Part shown: in pieces, positions 8,449 to 17,709 of the stretch
Position numbering within the stretch: the stretch's first letter is position 1
How the letters are laid out: every line of letters begins with the position of its first letter
From: Paenibacillus sp. L3-i20
Lineage (GTDB): Bacteria; Bacillota; Bacilli; Paenibacillales; Paenibacillaceae
NCBI RefSeq assembly: GCF_022180385.2
Contig: NZ_BQME02000001.1
Location: 2,655,636 to 2,719,635 of the forward strand
Direction of reading: 5' to 3'
Length of the DNA: 64,000 bases
Made by a program: the position numbers and the translations under genes
Notes under the pieces: generated by a model
Told to the model about the DNA's origin: nothing
Seen by the model: the letters and a program-made list of their open reading frames with translations, nothing else
Database searches by the model: none

Positions 8449-9360
8449 TTATTTTGACGTTGTTCCCGAAAATAATTGATTCATATATTCTAATCCTTTA
8501 TATTGTCCCATTGCGAGTGGTCCGAGTATCTCAGTATCAACTTCGAACACTTTATTGTTTTTTACTGCATCAAGAGAATTCCAAATAGCGCTTTTCCCCA
8601 AGTCTTCTAACTTGATTTCGCTCGCATTCGCATAATCTTTGCCTATAAAAATATAGTCTGGATTAAGCGCATAAATACCCTCCAGCGAGATTTCGCCTAC
8701 TTTTTCTAAATCGTCGACAGGTTTGAATCCCAGCTTTTCGTAGTATAAAGACATACGAGTGCTTCCCCAATAATTGAAGCTTTTTTCCCATGGCATTGCG
8801 AACAAAGCAGTTTTACCTTTTACTCCTGATTTCTCAATAACAGTAGCAGTTTCATTCTGTAAAGCTTGAAATTTAGTAATATATTGTTCAGCTGCAGCTT
8901 CTTCTCCGATAGCACGAGCTACCGCTACTATTGTTTCCTGCCAATCTAATGTTGCCTCCACCGTTACAGTTGTAGCTATTTTTGAAAGTTGTTCAACATG
9001 TTGCTTGTCATTTTGCGATACGATAATGAGATCCGGCTTAAGTGAAGCAATATGCTCTGGCGAGACTTGCTCCCCTAAATCTACAATGTTTCCTGATTCT
9101 AAGTAGGAATCATAGACTTTGAAGTTTTGCAGTGATTTTAAATTAACAACCCCAGCAAGTCGGTCAACTTGTCCTAGTGCAATGAGGTGATCTGCATATG
9201 GGAAATAAGTGACAACGATAGTTGCCGGGCCTTTTACGTCTGCATTTTTATTTGTGCTTTTCTGATTGGATTGTCCCTCGTTCCCGCATGCTGATGTAAA
9301 AGTTATTGCCATAAATAGTGTGAGGACGAGAGCTGTTACTTTCTTTTTTGAAACAAACAT
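8449..9360 (-). CDS. iron(III)-siderophore ABC transporter binding lipoprotein
   Basis: 303 residues. The N-terminus is a lipoprotein signal peptide with lipobox FTSAC (acylated C25). The rest is a type III periplasmic-binding fold (FecB/FepB family): a VVTYFPYADHLIALG opening, SLKPDLIIVSQND at the end of the first lobe, and LNPDYIFIGKD in the second. It should capture a ferric siderophore at the cell surface. AAGGAG sits eight bases before the ATG, and a Fur-box-like sequence lies directly upstream at 9375-9393. The AraC regulator 100 bases upstream on the same strand is its probable activator. No permease is adjacent. Confidence 0.9.
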   Translation of the reverse strand: MFVSKKKVTALVLTLFMAITFTSACGNEGQSNQKSTNKNADVKGPATIVVTYFPYADHLIALGQVDRLAGVVNLKSLQNFKVYDSYLESGNIVDLGEQVSPEHIASLKPDLIIVSQNDKQHVEQLSKIATTVTVEATLDWQETIVAVARAIGEEAAAEQYITKFQALQNETATVIEKSGVKGKTALFAMPWEKSFNYWGSTRMSLYYEKLGFKPVDDLEKVGEISLEGIYALNPDYIFIGKDYANASEIKLEDLGKSAIWNSLDAVKNNKVFEVDTEILGPLAMGQYKGLEYMNQLFSGTTSK

Positions 9361-9374
9361 AGATGTCGCTCCTT

Positions 9375-9393
9375 AAGAATGATTTTCATTACC
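9375..9393 (-). promoter_or_regulatory. candidate Fur box
   Basis: On the minus strand GGTAATGAAAATCATTCTT matches 15 of 19 positions of the Fur consensus GATAATGATAATCATTATC. It overlaps the leader just upstream of the ribosome binding site of the siderophore-binding gene. Confidence 0.6.
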
Positions 9394-9460
9394 AACAAAA
9401 TATAGCATAGGAATTATTGGCTTGGAATAGACGGAAATCAAGGAAGATATGGATTATTTA

Positions 9461-10285
9461 CTAATTTCTTAACGCGAGACTAGGTGCATATCCGTAATGT
9501 TTTTTATACAGTCTACTGAAATAGAGAGCATCATCGTAACCGACACTAGCGGCCACTTGCTTGATTGTAAAATTGCTTGTAGTCAGCAGTTCTTCTGCTC
9601 TTTTCATACGGTGCTGAATGACATATTGGATAGGGGATACCCCCGTATACTTGTGGAACAAATAAGAGAAGGCTTTACTAGTAATACCATGTTGCTCCGC
9701 AAGCTTTTGCAAACTTAATTCATCCATATAGTGATTGTGGATATAGACCTTGGCTCTCTCACAAATATGTTTGCTCTTGCCTTGCAAGTTGTTTAAATAG
9801 TTGGAGAACGTTTCATGAAGAATAGTATTAAACAAATAATTGCTGCGAAGTAGTGCCATATTGCCAGAGGTATAATAGGATTCATGAAGCTGACGAATCA
9901 GCTCTGTTATTTGTGGGCTCAAGGCAGGCTCTATGACAAAATGTGATTGTAGGAAATCTGAAGTCGAATGTTCGTTCATTGTAAGATCATTTGAATTGGA
10001 GTATCTAACGAGATAATACTCCAGTTCAGATTGCCCTGTTTGCATGGTCAAGCTCATACCTTTACTGCCATGTACAACCATTCCCGCATTTAATTCATAG
10101 GTCGTTTCGTTGAAAATAAATAAGCCACAACCTCTTACGACAAACACAAAGCCAGCGGTAGGAATAGGTCGAATTGCTGTATATGGATAGAAGGTGTTAT
10201 TAGGCGAAAGTACAGCATGAAAAACGCCGTGTAGTGTCAGTACATTTTTGGCAAAATGTCCTGCTAGTTCATTAACGTCAATCAA
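9461..10285 (-). CDS. AraC-family transcriptional regulator of siderophore uptake
   Basis: 274 residues with a TTG start; AGGAG lies eight bases upstream. The N-terminal 150 residues form a cupin-like ligand domain (FVFVVRGCGLFIF, NAGMVVHGSKGMSL). The C-terminal 100 residues are the two helix-turn-helix motifs of AraC (LSLQKLAEQHGITSKAFSYLF and FTIKQVAASVGYDDALYFSR, then the conserved SPxQY as SPIQY). Unlike the other AraC proteins in this window it has no fused binding domain. The HGSKGM...ELEYYLVRY stretch is shared with the AraC at 57386, which links it to iron-siderophore control. Confidence 0.88.
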   Translation of the reverse strand: MIDVNELAGHFAKNVLTLHGVFHAVLSPNNTFYPYTAIRPIPTAGFVFVVRGCGLFIFNETTYELNAGMVVHGSKGMSLTMQTGQSELEYYLVRYSNSNDLTMNEHSTSDFLQSHFVIEPALSPQITELIRQLHESYYTSGNMALLRSNYLFNTILHETFSNYLNNLQGKSKHICERAKVYIHNHYMDELSLQKLAEQHGITSKAFSYLFHKYTGVSPIQYVIQHRMKRAEELLTTSNFTIKQVAASVGYDDALYFSRLYKKHYGYAPSLALRN

Positions 10286-10407
10286 TTGAAAAACTCCTAA
10301 CTGTAATTATTTACGCATCGATTCTGATAGGTTAAGCATTACTTGCCAAAAAATAGGTGACGTTGATACTATACTATTATAACTGCAAAGTAGAGGTGAG
10401 ATTTGTT

Positions 10408-11496
10408 ATGGAACAGCAAAAAACGTTAATGGAAGTTTACAATAAGGCCAGTTACCCACTAATCGGGCAAAGAAAAAGAAATATGCAGGTGTTGAAAGAA
10501 GTGTTCGAGCAAGTTGATGGTGATTTGGATAGCGATATATACGGAGAAGGTACTGTAATAGATGATTTTCAAGAGCGCATGGCTAGTATGGTTGGTAAGG
10601 AATCAGCCATATTTTTCCCGAGTGGTACGATGGCCCAGCAAATTGCGCTTCGTATATGGAGCGATGAAGTTGGGAAGAAGAAGGTAGCTTATCATCCTTT
10701 CTGCCACTTGGAACTCCATGAGCAAGATGCGCTGAAGGAGCTACATCATCTGGAGCCAATCTTGTTAGCCGATAGTACTAGACCAGTGCTGCTTCAAGAT
10801 TTACTCGACCTGAAGGATGATGTAGCTTGTGTATTACTGGAGCTGCCACAGAGGGAAATCGGTGGTCAGTTGCCGGAATATGAGGAGCTAGAGAAAATGT
10901 CAGCGTTGTGCAGAGAAAGAGGCATAAAGCTGCATATGGATGGAGCAAGATTGTTTGAAGTGTTGCCCTACTATAGAAAATCCGCTGTTGAGGTTTGTGC
11001 TCTTTTTGATAGCGTTTATATATCGGTATATAAGGGAATCGGTGGAATTGCCGGAGCAGTTCTAATAGGAGATCGCGGCTTTACAGAGAAATCAAAGGTA
11101 TGGAAGCAGCGACATGGTGGCAATTTAATTGGTTTATATCCGTATATTGTGCCAGCTGACTATTACATGACTGAGAATTTGCCAAAAATGGAGCAGTTCT
11201 ACAAAGAAGCAGTAGAGCTAGCTTCGTACTATAACAATTGTCACTCACTAAAGACGCTCCCAGAAGTTCCTGTGTCTAATATGTTCCATGTTCACTCTGA
11301 ACTTAAGAAAGAGGAGCTGGAAGCGATAGTTATCCGAATTACTGAAGAGACCGGTGTAGGTTTGAGTCATATTATTCGGAATAGGGCTGAAGATGGATGC
11401 TTCTTCGAAGTAGCGATTGGTGATCGGTACAGCGCAGCTCCAAGAGATGCTGTTGCAGAAGCGTTCTGCTTGCTGGATGAGTCGTTACGGGGATGA
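10408..11496 (+). CDS. beta-eliminating lyase / low-specificity threonine aldolase-like PLP enzyme
   Basis: 362 residues from the ATG at 10408 with GAGGTGAG eight bases upstream; an earlier in-frame start at 10357 lacks a site. The fold type I PLP signature is clear: GTMAQQIALR for the phosphate-binding segment, HMDGARLFEVLPYY with the cofactor aspartate, and the Schiff-base lysine in SVYKGIGG (K209). The N-terminal DSDIYGEGTVIDDFQ resembles GLY1-type aldolases. The likely reaction is retro-aldol cleavage of threonine or another beta-hydroxy amino acid. It is divergent from the AraC gene. Confidence 0.85.
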   Translation: MEQQKTLMEVYNKASYPLIGQRKRNMQVLKEVFEQVDGDLDSDIYGEGTVIDDFQERMASMVGKESAIFFPSGTMAQQIALRIWSDEVGKKKVAYHPFCHLELHEQDALKELHHLEPILLADSTRPVLLQDLLDLKDDVACVLLELPQREIGGQLPEYEELEKMSALCRERGIKLHMDGARLFEVLPYYRKSAVEVCALFDSVYISVYKGIGGIAGAVLIGDRGFTEKSKVWKQRHGGNLIGLYPYIVPADYYMTENLPKMEQFYKEAVELASYYNNCHSLKTLPEVPVSNMFHVHSELKKEELEAIVIRITEETGVGLSHIIRNRAEDGCFFEVAIGDRYSAAPRDAVAEAFCLLDESLRG

Positions 11497-11760
11497 GTTT
11501 GTAGTGATAGTTATAACGGAAACCAACTGACATTCAACGTTGAGTGACAGATTCGGAGAAGAGAAGTGTGTGTCCAGGATGACCTTTAGGAGCCCCTTTT
11601 TTACCCTGGACTTACGCTGATTAACCGGTTTACGAAATTCATCGCTGGAGGGTGGCTGGCTACTGTTAGTACTATTTTGACCGAGTCGTCGCTTCAACTC
11701 ATGAACTTCTGCTTTTAAAGCGGAACAACTGTATTTGCTAAAGAATCTGTGTCCGAGCCT
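11497..11760 (-). mobile_element. IS66-family transposase remnant (frameshifted)
   Basis: On the minus strand the peptide LKAEVHELKRRLGQNSTNSS continues into QPPSSDEF and KPVNQRKSRVKKG, the characteristic N-terminal region of IS66 TnpC proteins (QNSxNSSxPPSSD). The frame then shifts: a second frame continues GAPKGHPGHTLLFSESVTQR before a TGA. Only this N-terminal piece is left; no catalytic DDE region and no terminal repeats were found nearby. A decayed insertion. Confidence 0.8.
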
Positions 11761-11864
11761 CTAATTCCCGTTAAAGTTTCCTAATTAAAGGAGTTATTGT
11801 CGGTTTATGGTATAGATGAGAACACGCAAAACAGATTCCGATTACCCCTGGAACGACCCAGCCA

Positions 11865-12017
11865 ATGAGTGTATCTGGAGGGACTGTTACTTGTGGATCG
11901 GGATATTGTAGTTATTATGATGTTGAAGTAACTGACGGGAATACAACTGGAAGATATACTATTGTTAACGGTGGCTATGACTCCATTTCAGCAGCAAACA
12001 AAATCTTTGTTCTTTGA
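11865..12017 (+). CDS. possible small protein or remnant, unrecognised
   Basis: Fifty codons from an ATG at 11865 to TGA, with protein-like content (SVSGGTVTCGSGYCSYYDV, a CGSGYC cysteine pair, then TDGNTTGRYTIVNGGYDS). The frame is open for about 15 codons further upstream. There is no clear ribosome binding site, so it may be the tail of a lost secreted protein. Function unknown. Confidence 0.3.
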   Translation: MSVSGGTVTCGSGYCSYYDVEVTDGNTTGRYTIVNGGYDSISAANKIFVL

Positions 12018-12114
12018 TGTTAAAAATGATACTGCTTCTTCTTCATGACAATAGTAATTTCTAAAGATACCTCTTTTGGGGTATCTCAATTTCACTTTTG
12101 AGGATGGTATTCAA

Positions 12115-12267
12115 ATGAACAAAACAAAAAAGAAGAGAGTTAGACGAAGAAGGAATAATCTAAATTATGGATATGTCTTACTGATTATATTCGCTTTTGT
12201 TGGGTTAATATATTTAATAGTTTCATTAACTGGGTTTAACCTTGAAAACATACCATTTTTAAAATAA
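12115..12267 (+). CDS. small single-pass membrane peptide
   Basis: 50 residues from the ATG at 12115, with GAGG ten bases upstream. A highly basic N-terminus (KTKKKRVRRRR) precedes one hydrophobic helix (YVLLIIFAFVGLIYLIVSL). It lies between two insertion-sequence remnants. No family was recognised. Confidence 0.45.
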   Translation: MNKTKKKRVRRRRNNLNYGYVLLIIFAFVGLIYLIVSLTGFNLENIPFLK

Positions 12268-12539
12268 TTACAAAATTAGCTTTAGTAATTTGCTATTTTA
12301 TCAAAATCCACTTACTGACTACTCCAAGCACACAACCTATGTGCCACTCAACTTTTTGTCTCCTCTATAATACTCACTTTTATTATGTTCATAATTGCAT
12401 TGAATCAAGAAACGATAGTACCTATAGAACTTACTGATGTCTAGTGTTCGTGAAAATGACTTAATTGATTCTGCTTTAGATTGTTGGATAGAGCAATGAT
12501 GAAAATCTTGCTTATCTACCATAAAGGAGAATCAAACAA
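12268..12539. other. AT-rich stretch without a recognisable gene
   Basis: No start with a ribosome binding site and no recognisable domain on either strand. A 61-codon minus-strand frame here (12337-12522) has no support. Confidence 0.4.
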
Positions 12540-12830
12540 CAGGAGAAAATGAACTTCTTACTCTGCAGAATGAAAATCAGCGTCTTGAGCTGGCGAAAGA
12601 CAGTTTAAAGCAAGTCTCACTGATCGTGGGACGAAAGTAAATGTAATTCGCAAAAATGCGCTCAAGTACTCGATATCAGCAACTTGACGTCGAACTTAGT
12701 GATTATGCTCATTGGTTTAATCACATAGAAATCACGGTACACTTGATTAGTTTACTACTGTTGAAGCAAGGAGCTTGCCCTTATAAATATTGTTCAGTTT
12801 TGTTTTGACAATCCACTATGACCCTGAAGA
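12540..12830 (+). mobile_element. IS3-family insertion sequence remnant with internal deletion
   Basis: Three collapsed pieces are recognisable in order. First, the C-terminal leucine-zipper of OrfA (ENELLTLQNENQRLELAKDS, stop at 12638-12640). Second, the OrfB N-terminus in the next frame (VNVIRKNALKYSISAT). Third, after a deletion and shift, the OrfB C-terminus (YQQLDVELSDYAHWFNHIEI) with the degenerate tail that usually ends these proteins. About 250 codons of the integrase core are missing. A dead copy. Confidence 0.75.
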
Positions 12831-12866
12831 GGTCACCTACCTTGTGGTGACTTTCTCGACAGTATA

Positions 12867-12902
12867 AGACAAAGAGTAGAAATTTGCTCTTTGTCTTTTT
12901 TA
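12867..12902 (+). terminator. intrinsic terminator
   Basis: Ten-base stem AGACAAAGAG / CTCTTTGTCT with a ten-base loop and a run of T. A second hairpin, GTCACC/GGTGAC, lies just upstream. It separates the IS3 remnant from the leftward gene ending at 12954. Confidence 0.75.
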
Positions 12903-12953
12903 CTTATGCTTTAAGGACGAATACAAGCCTTCTATTTAGTTCTAAATATCGTT

Positions 12954-13916
12954 TTATTTAACGGGGATATTTAACATTTCTTTCGCACTAATGGGTTCGA
13001 TTTTATTTAAGGTAACGTCTAAAGAAGCTGCCTTACTAAAGTCACCTTTACCAGCCGTTTCATATTCATGAAGGTTCATTTCCTCACCAGGGGCGTCATT
13101 AATGGGACCTTCCACATTTGCATTAATATCAGTAGTTCCGAGTTTCGTTCCCTTTGCGTCAAAGTAGGTCATAACCGCCTCAATGTGATAAGAACCTTCC
13201 TTCAATAAACCAAATCTAATTCTAACTTTTGTGAAATCTCCACTCTTTTTTGTTCTTTCGATTTCTACAGCAATCGTTTTGGATTTATCTGTTACATCAA
13301 GTAGAGGAGGGAGGAAAATATTCATTGGTTCAGGTGAAACATACTCTAATGTAGCAAACGAATAATTTGAAGCGTCAAAATTAGCTATCGTTTCAAATGA
13401 TTTTAATTGATCGCCTTTCGCATTGCTTGTAACTGATATAGGTGCTTTTCCAATGAGTTTACTTGAATCATTATAAAAAGCTATATAGCCTTTAATGTCC
13501 ACTACACTAGTCGGTTCTACCATCATTTTGCTGTTACGAAGCGCATCCCAATACTGTTGACCAGCATATAATTGACCGGTGATTTTACTTCCAATCTCCG
13601 TCTTAACAGCTTTGATATATCCGGCTCTGACATCAGTAGCAATGCTATGTACGTTAAATCCATTATCGATGCGGATAGTTTTCGTAGAATCATTGTAGAT
13701 TACTACAGAATTGAGGCTTTCTGCTGCAAAACGTATAGGTACATAAGCTCGATTATTGTATTTTAAAGTATGATAACCTTCTTGCAATTCACTTTTAACC
13801 CCATTAACTTCATATTTTACAGGGAAAAGAGTAGCTTTAATGGCATCGCTCGCATAGACCGCTGAAGCACTCGCACACAGTACTCCGCATACAAAACCTA
13901 CAAAGTATTTTTTCAT
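12954..13916 (-). CDS. secreted stalk-domain protein (copper amine oxidase N-terminal domain type)
   Basis: 320 residues with a signal peptide (MKKYFVGFVCGVLCASASAVYA region, first 22 residues). Residues about 30-90 match the copper amine oxidase-like N-terminal (stalk) domain: LKYNNRAYVPIRFAAESL followed by VVIYNDSTKTIRI. The remaining 220 residues are a beta-rich region of no recognised family. Such stalk domains are very abundant in secreted proteins of Paenibacillus; no enzyme activity is implied. AGGAGGAGGATCATA precedes the ATG. Confidence 0.8.
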   Translation of the reverse strand: MKKYFVGFVCGVLCASASAVYASDAIKATLFPVKYEVNGVKSELQEGYHTLKYNNRAYVPIRFAAESLNSVVIYNDSTKTIRIDNGFNVHSIATDVRAGYIKAVKTEIGSKITGQLYAGQQYWDALRNSKMMVEPTSVVDIKGYIAFYNDSSKLIGKAPISVTSNAKGDQLKSFETIANFDASNYSFATLEYVSPEPMNIFLPPLLDVTDKSKTIAVEIERTKKSGDFTKVRIRFGLLKEGSYHIEAVMTYFDAKGTKLGTTDINANVEGPINDAPGEEMNLHEYETAGKGDFSKAASLDVTLNKIEPISAKEMLNIPVK

Positions 13917-14363
13917 TATGATCCTCCTCCTAAAACTGGCTCAATCATTTTACTACTAAATAATGTATAAAGTTGTGCTGTTAACAAAAGAATTATTTTA
14001 CCTATCGATAATGTCTATACGCCTTCCGTACACAATATTGCAATACATACTTATCGTGCGTTAGTGTCTTTTTTCATGACTACTCGGTAATATTAGTATA
14101 AGAACGAATAGATAATGATAACTAAGCATTCGCTTACGAATAGATAACCAAAAGAAGGCAACTTTGATGAGCAGTATGGAACTACATTTGATGGGTACAA
14201 ATTAATTTTTACATTCAATAACATATTTATGTAATAAATGTTAGTTAATAACTAGAAGTATCGAAAAGTCAGTGATTAGTAGGATAGAATATGAGACTTT
14301 TTCACTTCCTTATTCGTAAGACATTAAGTGATAAGTTATTTAAATCGAATGGAGGAACTTCAT
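13917..14363. other. intergenic region with a direct repeat
   Basis: Divergent control region between the stalk-domain gene and the ABC exporter. A 12-base direct repeat ACGAATAGATAA occurs at 14104-14115 and 14136-14147, a 32-base period, which might be an operator pair. No gene seen. Confidence 0.4.
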
Positions 14364-15080
14364 TTGCGTTTAGTCATCGATAATATTGTTAAACGGTTTG
14401 AGGATAAAGAAGTACTTAAGGGTGCAGGGTTTACTTTTGAAAAGGGAAAAATATATGGCTTGTTGGGCCGTAATGGAGCAGGTAAAACGACGTTGTTCAA
14501 CTGTCTGAGCGGAGAGATGCCGATGGATAGTGGAGAGGTATTGATAGAGGAGAATGTCGGGTCGCGTAAGCTAGACGAGCAAGATGTCGGATACGTATAT
14601 TCGCTACCGATATTGCCAGAGTTTCTGACAGGATACGAATTTGTGAAGTTCTTTATGGATATTAATCGTGGCAATATACAGATGGATAAACGGATTGACG
14701 ATTATTTTGACATGATGAGCATGACGATGGAAGATCGCCACAAATTAATTAAAAGTTACTCACATGGGATGAAGAATAAGCTACAGATGTTACTTTTCCT
14801 GATGACGAAGCCACCGGTTATTTTGCTCGATGAGCCGCTCACATCGTTTGATGTCATTGTTGCACTAGAGATGAAAAATATGCTAAGAGAGATGAAGGGT
14901 GATCATATTCTAATATTCTCTACTCACATCTTGCAATTAGCGTCCGATCTTTGTGATGAACTCGTTGTATTGAACAATGGAAAATTGTCTGCCGTACCGT
15001 CTGAGCTGCTGCATAGCGCTGAGTTCGAGCAGTCCGTCATTAATTTGTTGAAGGATGAGTTCCATGCTGAAAACATTTAA
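14364..15080 (+). CDS. ABC transporter ATP-binding protein
   Basis: 239 residues starting at TTG 14364; GGAGG lies eight bases upstream, and the ATG-containing upstream frame has no site. Walker A is GRNGAGKTT, the signature is the variant SHGMKNKLQ seen in ABC-2 type exporters, Walker B is VILLDEPL and the switch histidine is FSTHI. It overlaps the permease gene by 17 bases, so the two form one translation-coupled exporter. The substrate is unknown. Confidence 0.88.
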   Translation: MRLVIDNIVKRFEDKEVLKGAGFTFEKGKIYGLLGRNGAGKTTLFNCLSGEMPMDSGEVLIEENVGSRKLDEQDVGYVYSLPILPEFLTGYEFVKFFMDINRGNIQMDKRIDDYFDMMSMTMEDRHKLIKSYSHGMKNKLQMLLFLMTKPPVILLDEPLTSFDVIVALEMKNMLREMKGDHILIFSTHILQLASDLCDELVVLNNGKLSAVPSELLHSAEFEQSVINLLKDEFHAENI

Positions 15081-16671
15081 TTCTTTGCTATCTATTCGGG
15101 CATCTACTACAACAAATCTGCTCATCTTTTACATACAGAAACTTCCGATAATAGGTAAGCACTTAAAAGATAATCTTTACGCCAACTTGGAACTCAAGAA
15201 GGTAGTATCTATTTTTGCATTGATATTTACACAACTGTTTGGGGTTATACTGCGATTCCTTTATGTTGGGCTCATGATCTTTTTACCTGTGATGGCATTA
15301 GGAGAAGCATTACCAGAGGAGGAACGGCTTAAGCATTTTGTACATATCTTTACGATGCTTAGCTTTATAGCCGCTAGCGTAAGCAGTGCAACTGTCCTTG
15401 AACCAAAGCGGGAGAAGTACGTAGCTGTGAAGTTGATGAGAATGTCGCCAACGAGATATATGCAGGCAACGTTTGCCTTTCGTTATGTGACTTTTCTTGT
15501 ATATTTGCTGCCAGCTATGCTCCTCTTCATAACGCTTTTGGGAGCTTCTATTTTTGAAGCATTTCAACTAGCTGTATTGATCACAATGTGGAGACTTATT
15601 GCGGAATATGCACATCTTAAGTTTTTTGAGAAAACGGGAAAAGTGTTGGTCAAACAAGTTGCTATCGTGTGGATAGTTATTTTTGCAAGTTATGCAGCTG
15701 CGTATTTCCCACTAATACTAAGCATGGTTCCTCCGACAGAAGCAATTATTTTGAGCTTGCCAGCGGGCATAATTATTTTGGTTGGAGGTTTGTATGCAGC
15801 TTATAACCTGGCTCGATATTCTGGGTATAGAGAAGTAGTTGATGCAGCAACCAAACGAGATGATCCACTTATGGATTTAGGTCGTATGATGTCGGAATCG
15901 CAGCAAAAAAGCGTTAAGACGAAGGATAGCGATTATGTGGTGGATTCTAAAGGGCGGACTAAGATAGAAGCAAAGGACGGCTATGCCTACTTAAATGCTA
16001 TCTTCTTTATTAGACATCGTAGCCTAATCAGCAGTCCGGTTAACAAACGATTAGCCATCGTTGGTGCTTTCGGTGTGCTGGGAACAATTCTTGCGTTAAT
16101 ATTCAATGACCATATTCAAGTTCTTGATGTGAAGCTGGACGTGATATTCCCGTTTTTAATTCTTATCATGTACTTCTTATCCGCAGGAGAAAATCTTTGT
16201 AAGGCGATGTTCTACAACTGTGATCTCAGTCTAATGCGCTATAGCTTTTATCGCAGGTCTGCCTTCCAACATTTCCGCATCCGGCTAGTTAAGCTGATTA
16301 GCTTAAACATGTTAGTTGCAACTGCACTTGGATTGTCTTTCACTGCAATGAACATAGCTGCTGGTGGGGAATGGCTAAGTATAGAGCTGCTTATGCTGTG
16401 GTTATGCGTTATTTCATTGTCTATTTTCTTTTCTGTACATCATTTGTTTATGTACTACATCTTACAACCGTATTCTACGGAGCTCAATTTAAAAAATCCG
16501 CTGTACATCATCTTAAATATGGTCGTGTCATCAGCGAGCGGATTTAGCATTTTTATGAGACCACCGACTAAACCATTTACAATTGTTATTGTTGCTTTAA
16601 TGTTTATTTATCTAGTTGTCGGGCTTCTTCTTGTACGTAAATATGGGGAAAAAACGTTTCGGGTGAAATGA
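15064..16671 (+). CDS. ABC exporter permease, large membrane subunit
   Basis: 535 residues from the ATG at 15064 (the in-frame ATG nine bases earlier is equally close to AAGGA; the choice is tentative). About ten to twelve hydrophobic segments are spread in two blocks, separated by a hydrophilic region around residues 265-325. No soluble domain is present. It starts inside the preceding ATPase gene and therefore should be its transmembrane partner. The sequence does not betray a substrate. Confidence 0.75.
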   Translation: MLKTFNSLLSIRASTTTNLLIFYIQKLPIIGKHLKDNLYANLELKKVVSIFALIFTQLFGVILRFLYVGLMIFLPVMALGEALPEEERLKHFVHIFTMLSFIAASVSSATVLEPKREKYVAVKLMRMSPTRYMQATFAFRYVTFLVYLLPAMLLFITLLGASIFEAFQLAVLITMWRLIAEYAHLKFFEKTGKVLVKQVAIVWIVIFASYAAAYFPLILSMVPPTEAIILSLPAGIIILVGGLYAAYNLARYSGYREVVDAATKRDDPLMDLGRMMSESQQKSVKTKDSDYVVDSKGRTKIEAKDGYAYLNAIFFIRHRSLISSPVNKRLAIVGAFGVLGTILALIFNDHIQVLDVKLDVIFPFLILIMYFLSAGENLCKAMFYNCDLSLMRYSFYRRSAFQHFRIRLVKLISLNMLVATALGLSFTAMNIAAGGEWLSIELLMLWLCVISLSIFFSVHHLFMYYILQPYSTELNLKNPLYIILNMVVSSASGFSIFMRPPTKPFTIVIVALMFIYLVVGLLLVRKYGEKTFRVK

Positions 16672-16786
16672 CCGACCTTGAGGGATAGTTGAATGAATAC
16701 TTAGCAAATTTGATCAAAAACTGCTCACAACTATTTGTTATTCTACTAATAAGAATAATAAATTTGAGCAGAAGGAATGAGTACGC

Positions 16787-17008
16787 ATGAGTCTTACTTT
16801 TTCACAATTTTTAAAAGCTGTTGGTCTTGGCCTCATCAGTGCTGTTATTGTTTCAGGAATAAATATTGGTATTTCAAGTGCTATAGGTTGGTTTAATGGA
16901 AATGGATCTGTCGATGTGTTCGCTACATCGAGAATAATCGTATTTTTTGTAGTGCTGGTACTTTCGAGTGTTAGCTTTGCTACTACACTAAAAGAAAAAA
17001 ATAGATAG
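16787..17008 (+). CDS. small two-helix membrane protein
   Basis: 73 residues with two hydrophobic helices (about 10-35 and 48-66) and a short basic tail (KEKNR). AAGGA lies upstream of the ATG. It is followed by a strong terminator and is separated from the exporter operon by about 115 bases. Unrecognised family. Confidence 0.55.
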   Translation: MSLTFSQFLKAVGLGLISAVIVSGINIGISSAIGWFNGNGSVDVFATSRIIVFFVVLVLSSVSFATTLKEKNR

Positions 17009-17023
17009 CAACGGGGTAAGGTT

Positions 17024-17067
17024 AAAGGGCTTTGCAGGCTACCGGAAGGCAGTCTGCAAAGCCCTTT
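17024..17067 (+). terminator. strong bidirectional terminator
   Basis: A 14-base perfect stem (AAAGGGCTTTGCAG and complement) with T runs on both sides. It lies between convergent genes. Confidence 0.9.
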
Positions 17068-17150
17068 TTATCGATGGTTTATGTATATGAAACAGTCTAG
17101 ATAGTCCGTTATAGAGTAAGTAATTGAAGTTGCTAATTATATCGTAGCAG

Positions 17151-17609
17151 TTAACGTAGGGCAGGCTGAACAACATAAGTGATGCTTCTGTCAGACTTAC
17201 CATTATGTGCATTAACAGCTTTAAGTACCCATCCGAATGACAATACAGAAGAAAGAGAAGTAGCTTCCGGTTCTGTTAAGGACACAATAACCGATTCATT
17301 TCCTGAATCTAAAACCAATTCTGCTTCCCGATGTAGTGCAACTAATATCCAGCTGTGGATGCCCCGAATGGTATTGTATTTGATTTGGTATCCATCGTTA
17401 ACAGCTTGGGTAAAGATATCGGAGTGTTCATGTGCTAGCTCAGACAAGCCTGCGTAATTGAACTGAAATTTGCTTTCATCTTTGGGTAGATCTCCAGCGT
17501 TAACTCTCGTTATAATCTCTTCGTTCGACCAGCCGTATGCTTTAAGTGATTCTAGCTGAAGGGCATCCCACTGAGATAACTTCGCTTCGCGTTTTGATAT
17601 AGTTTCCAT
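17151..17609 (-). CDS. conserved-looking hypothetical protein
   Basis: 152 residues, soluble, no signal peptide. The start has AAAGGAG upstream. The first 40 residues look helical (LSQWDALQLESLKAYGWSNE) and the last part contains LSFGWVLKAVNAHNGKSD. I do not recognise the family and the neighbours are unrelated remnants. Confidence 0.6.
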   Translation of the reverse strand: METISKREAKLSQWDALQLESLKAYGWSNEEIITRVNAGDLPKDESKFQFNYAGLSELAHEHSDIFTQAVNDGYQIKYNTIRGIHSWILVALHREAELVLDSGNESVIVSLTEPEATSLSSVLSFGWVLKAVNAHNGKSDRSITYVVQPALR

Positions 17610-17656
17610 TTACTTCACTCCTTTTTCTCTCGAAATAATCATCTAATCTTATGCGA

Positions 17657-17695
17657 AAGAGACTGCCGCGAGGCAATTGTCTAGGACAGTCTCTT
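17657..17695 (-). terminator. hairpin after the peptide-binding remnant
   Basis: Nine-base stem AAGAGACTG / CAGTCTCTT; T-poor tail on the minus strand, so a weak call. Confidence 0.5.
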
Positions 17696-17709
17696 GCCGC
17701 TATAGGGAC

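Noticed and set aside
12337..12522. 61-codon minus-strand frame
   Set aside because: No ribosome binding site and no recognisable domain in an area of IS debris.
17179..17457. Plus-strand frame opposite the hypothetical gene at 17151-17609
   Set aside because: No start signal, and the minus-strand frame has the better ribosome binding site and composition.
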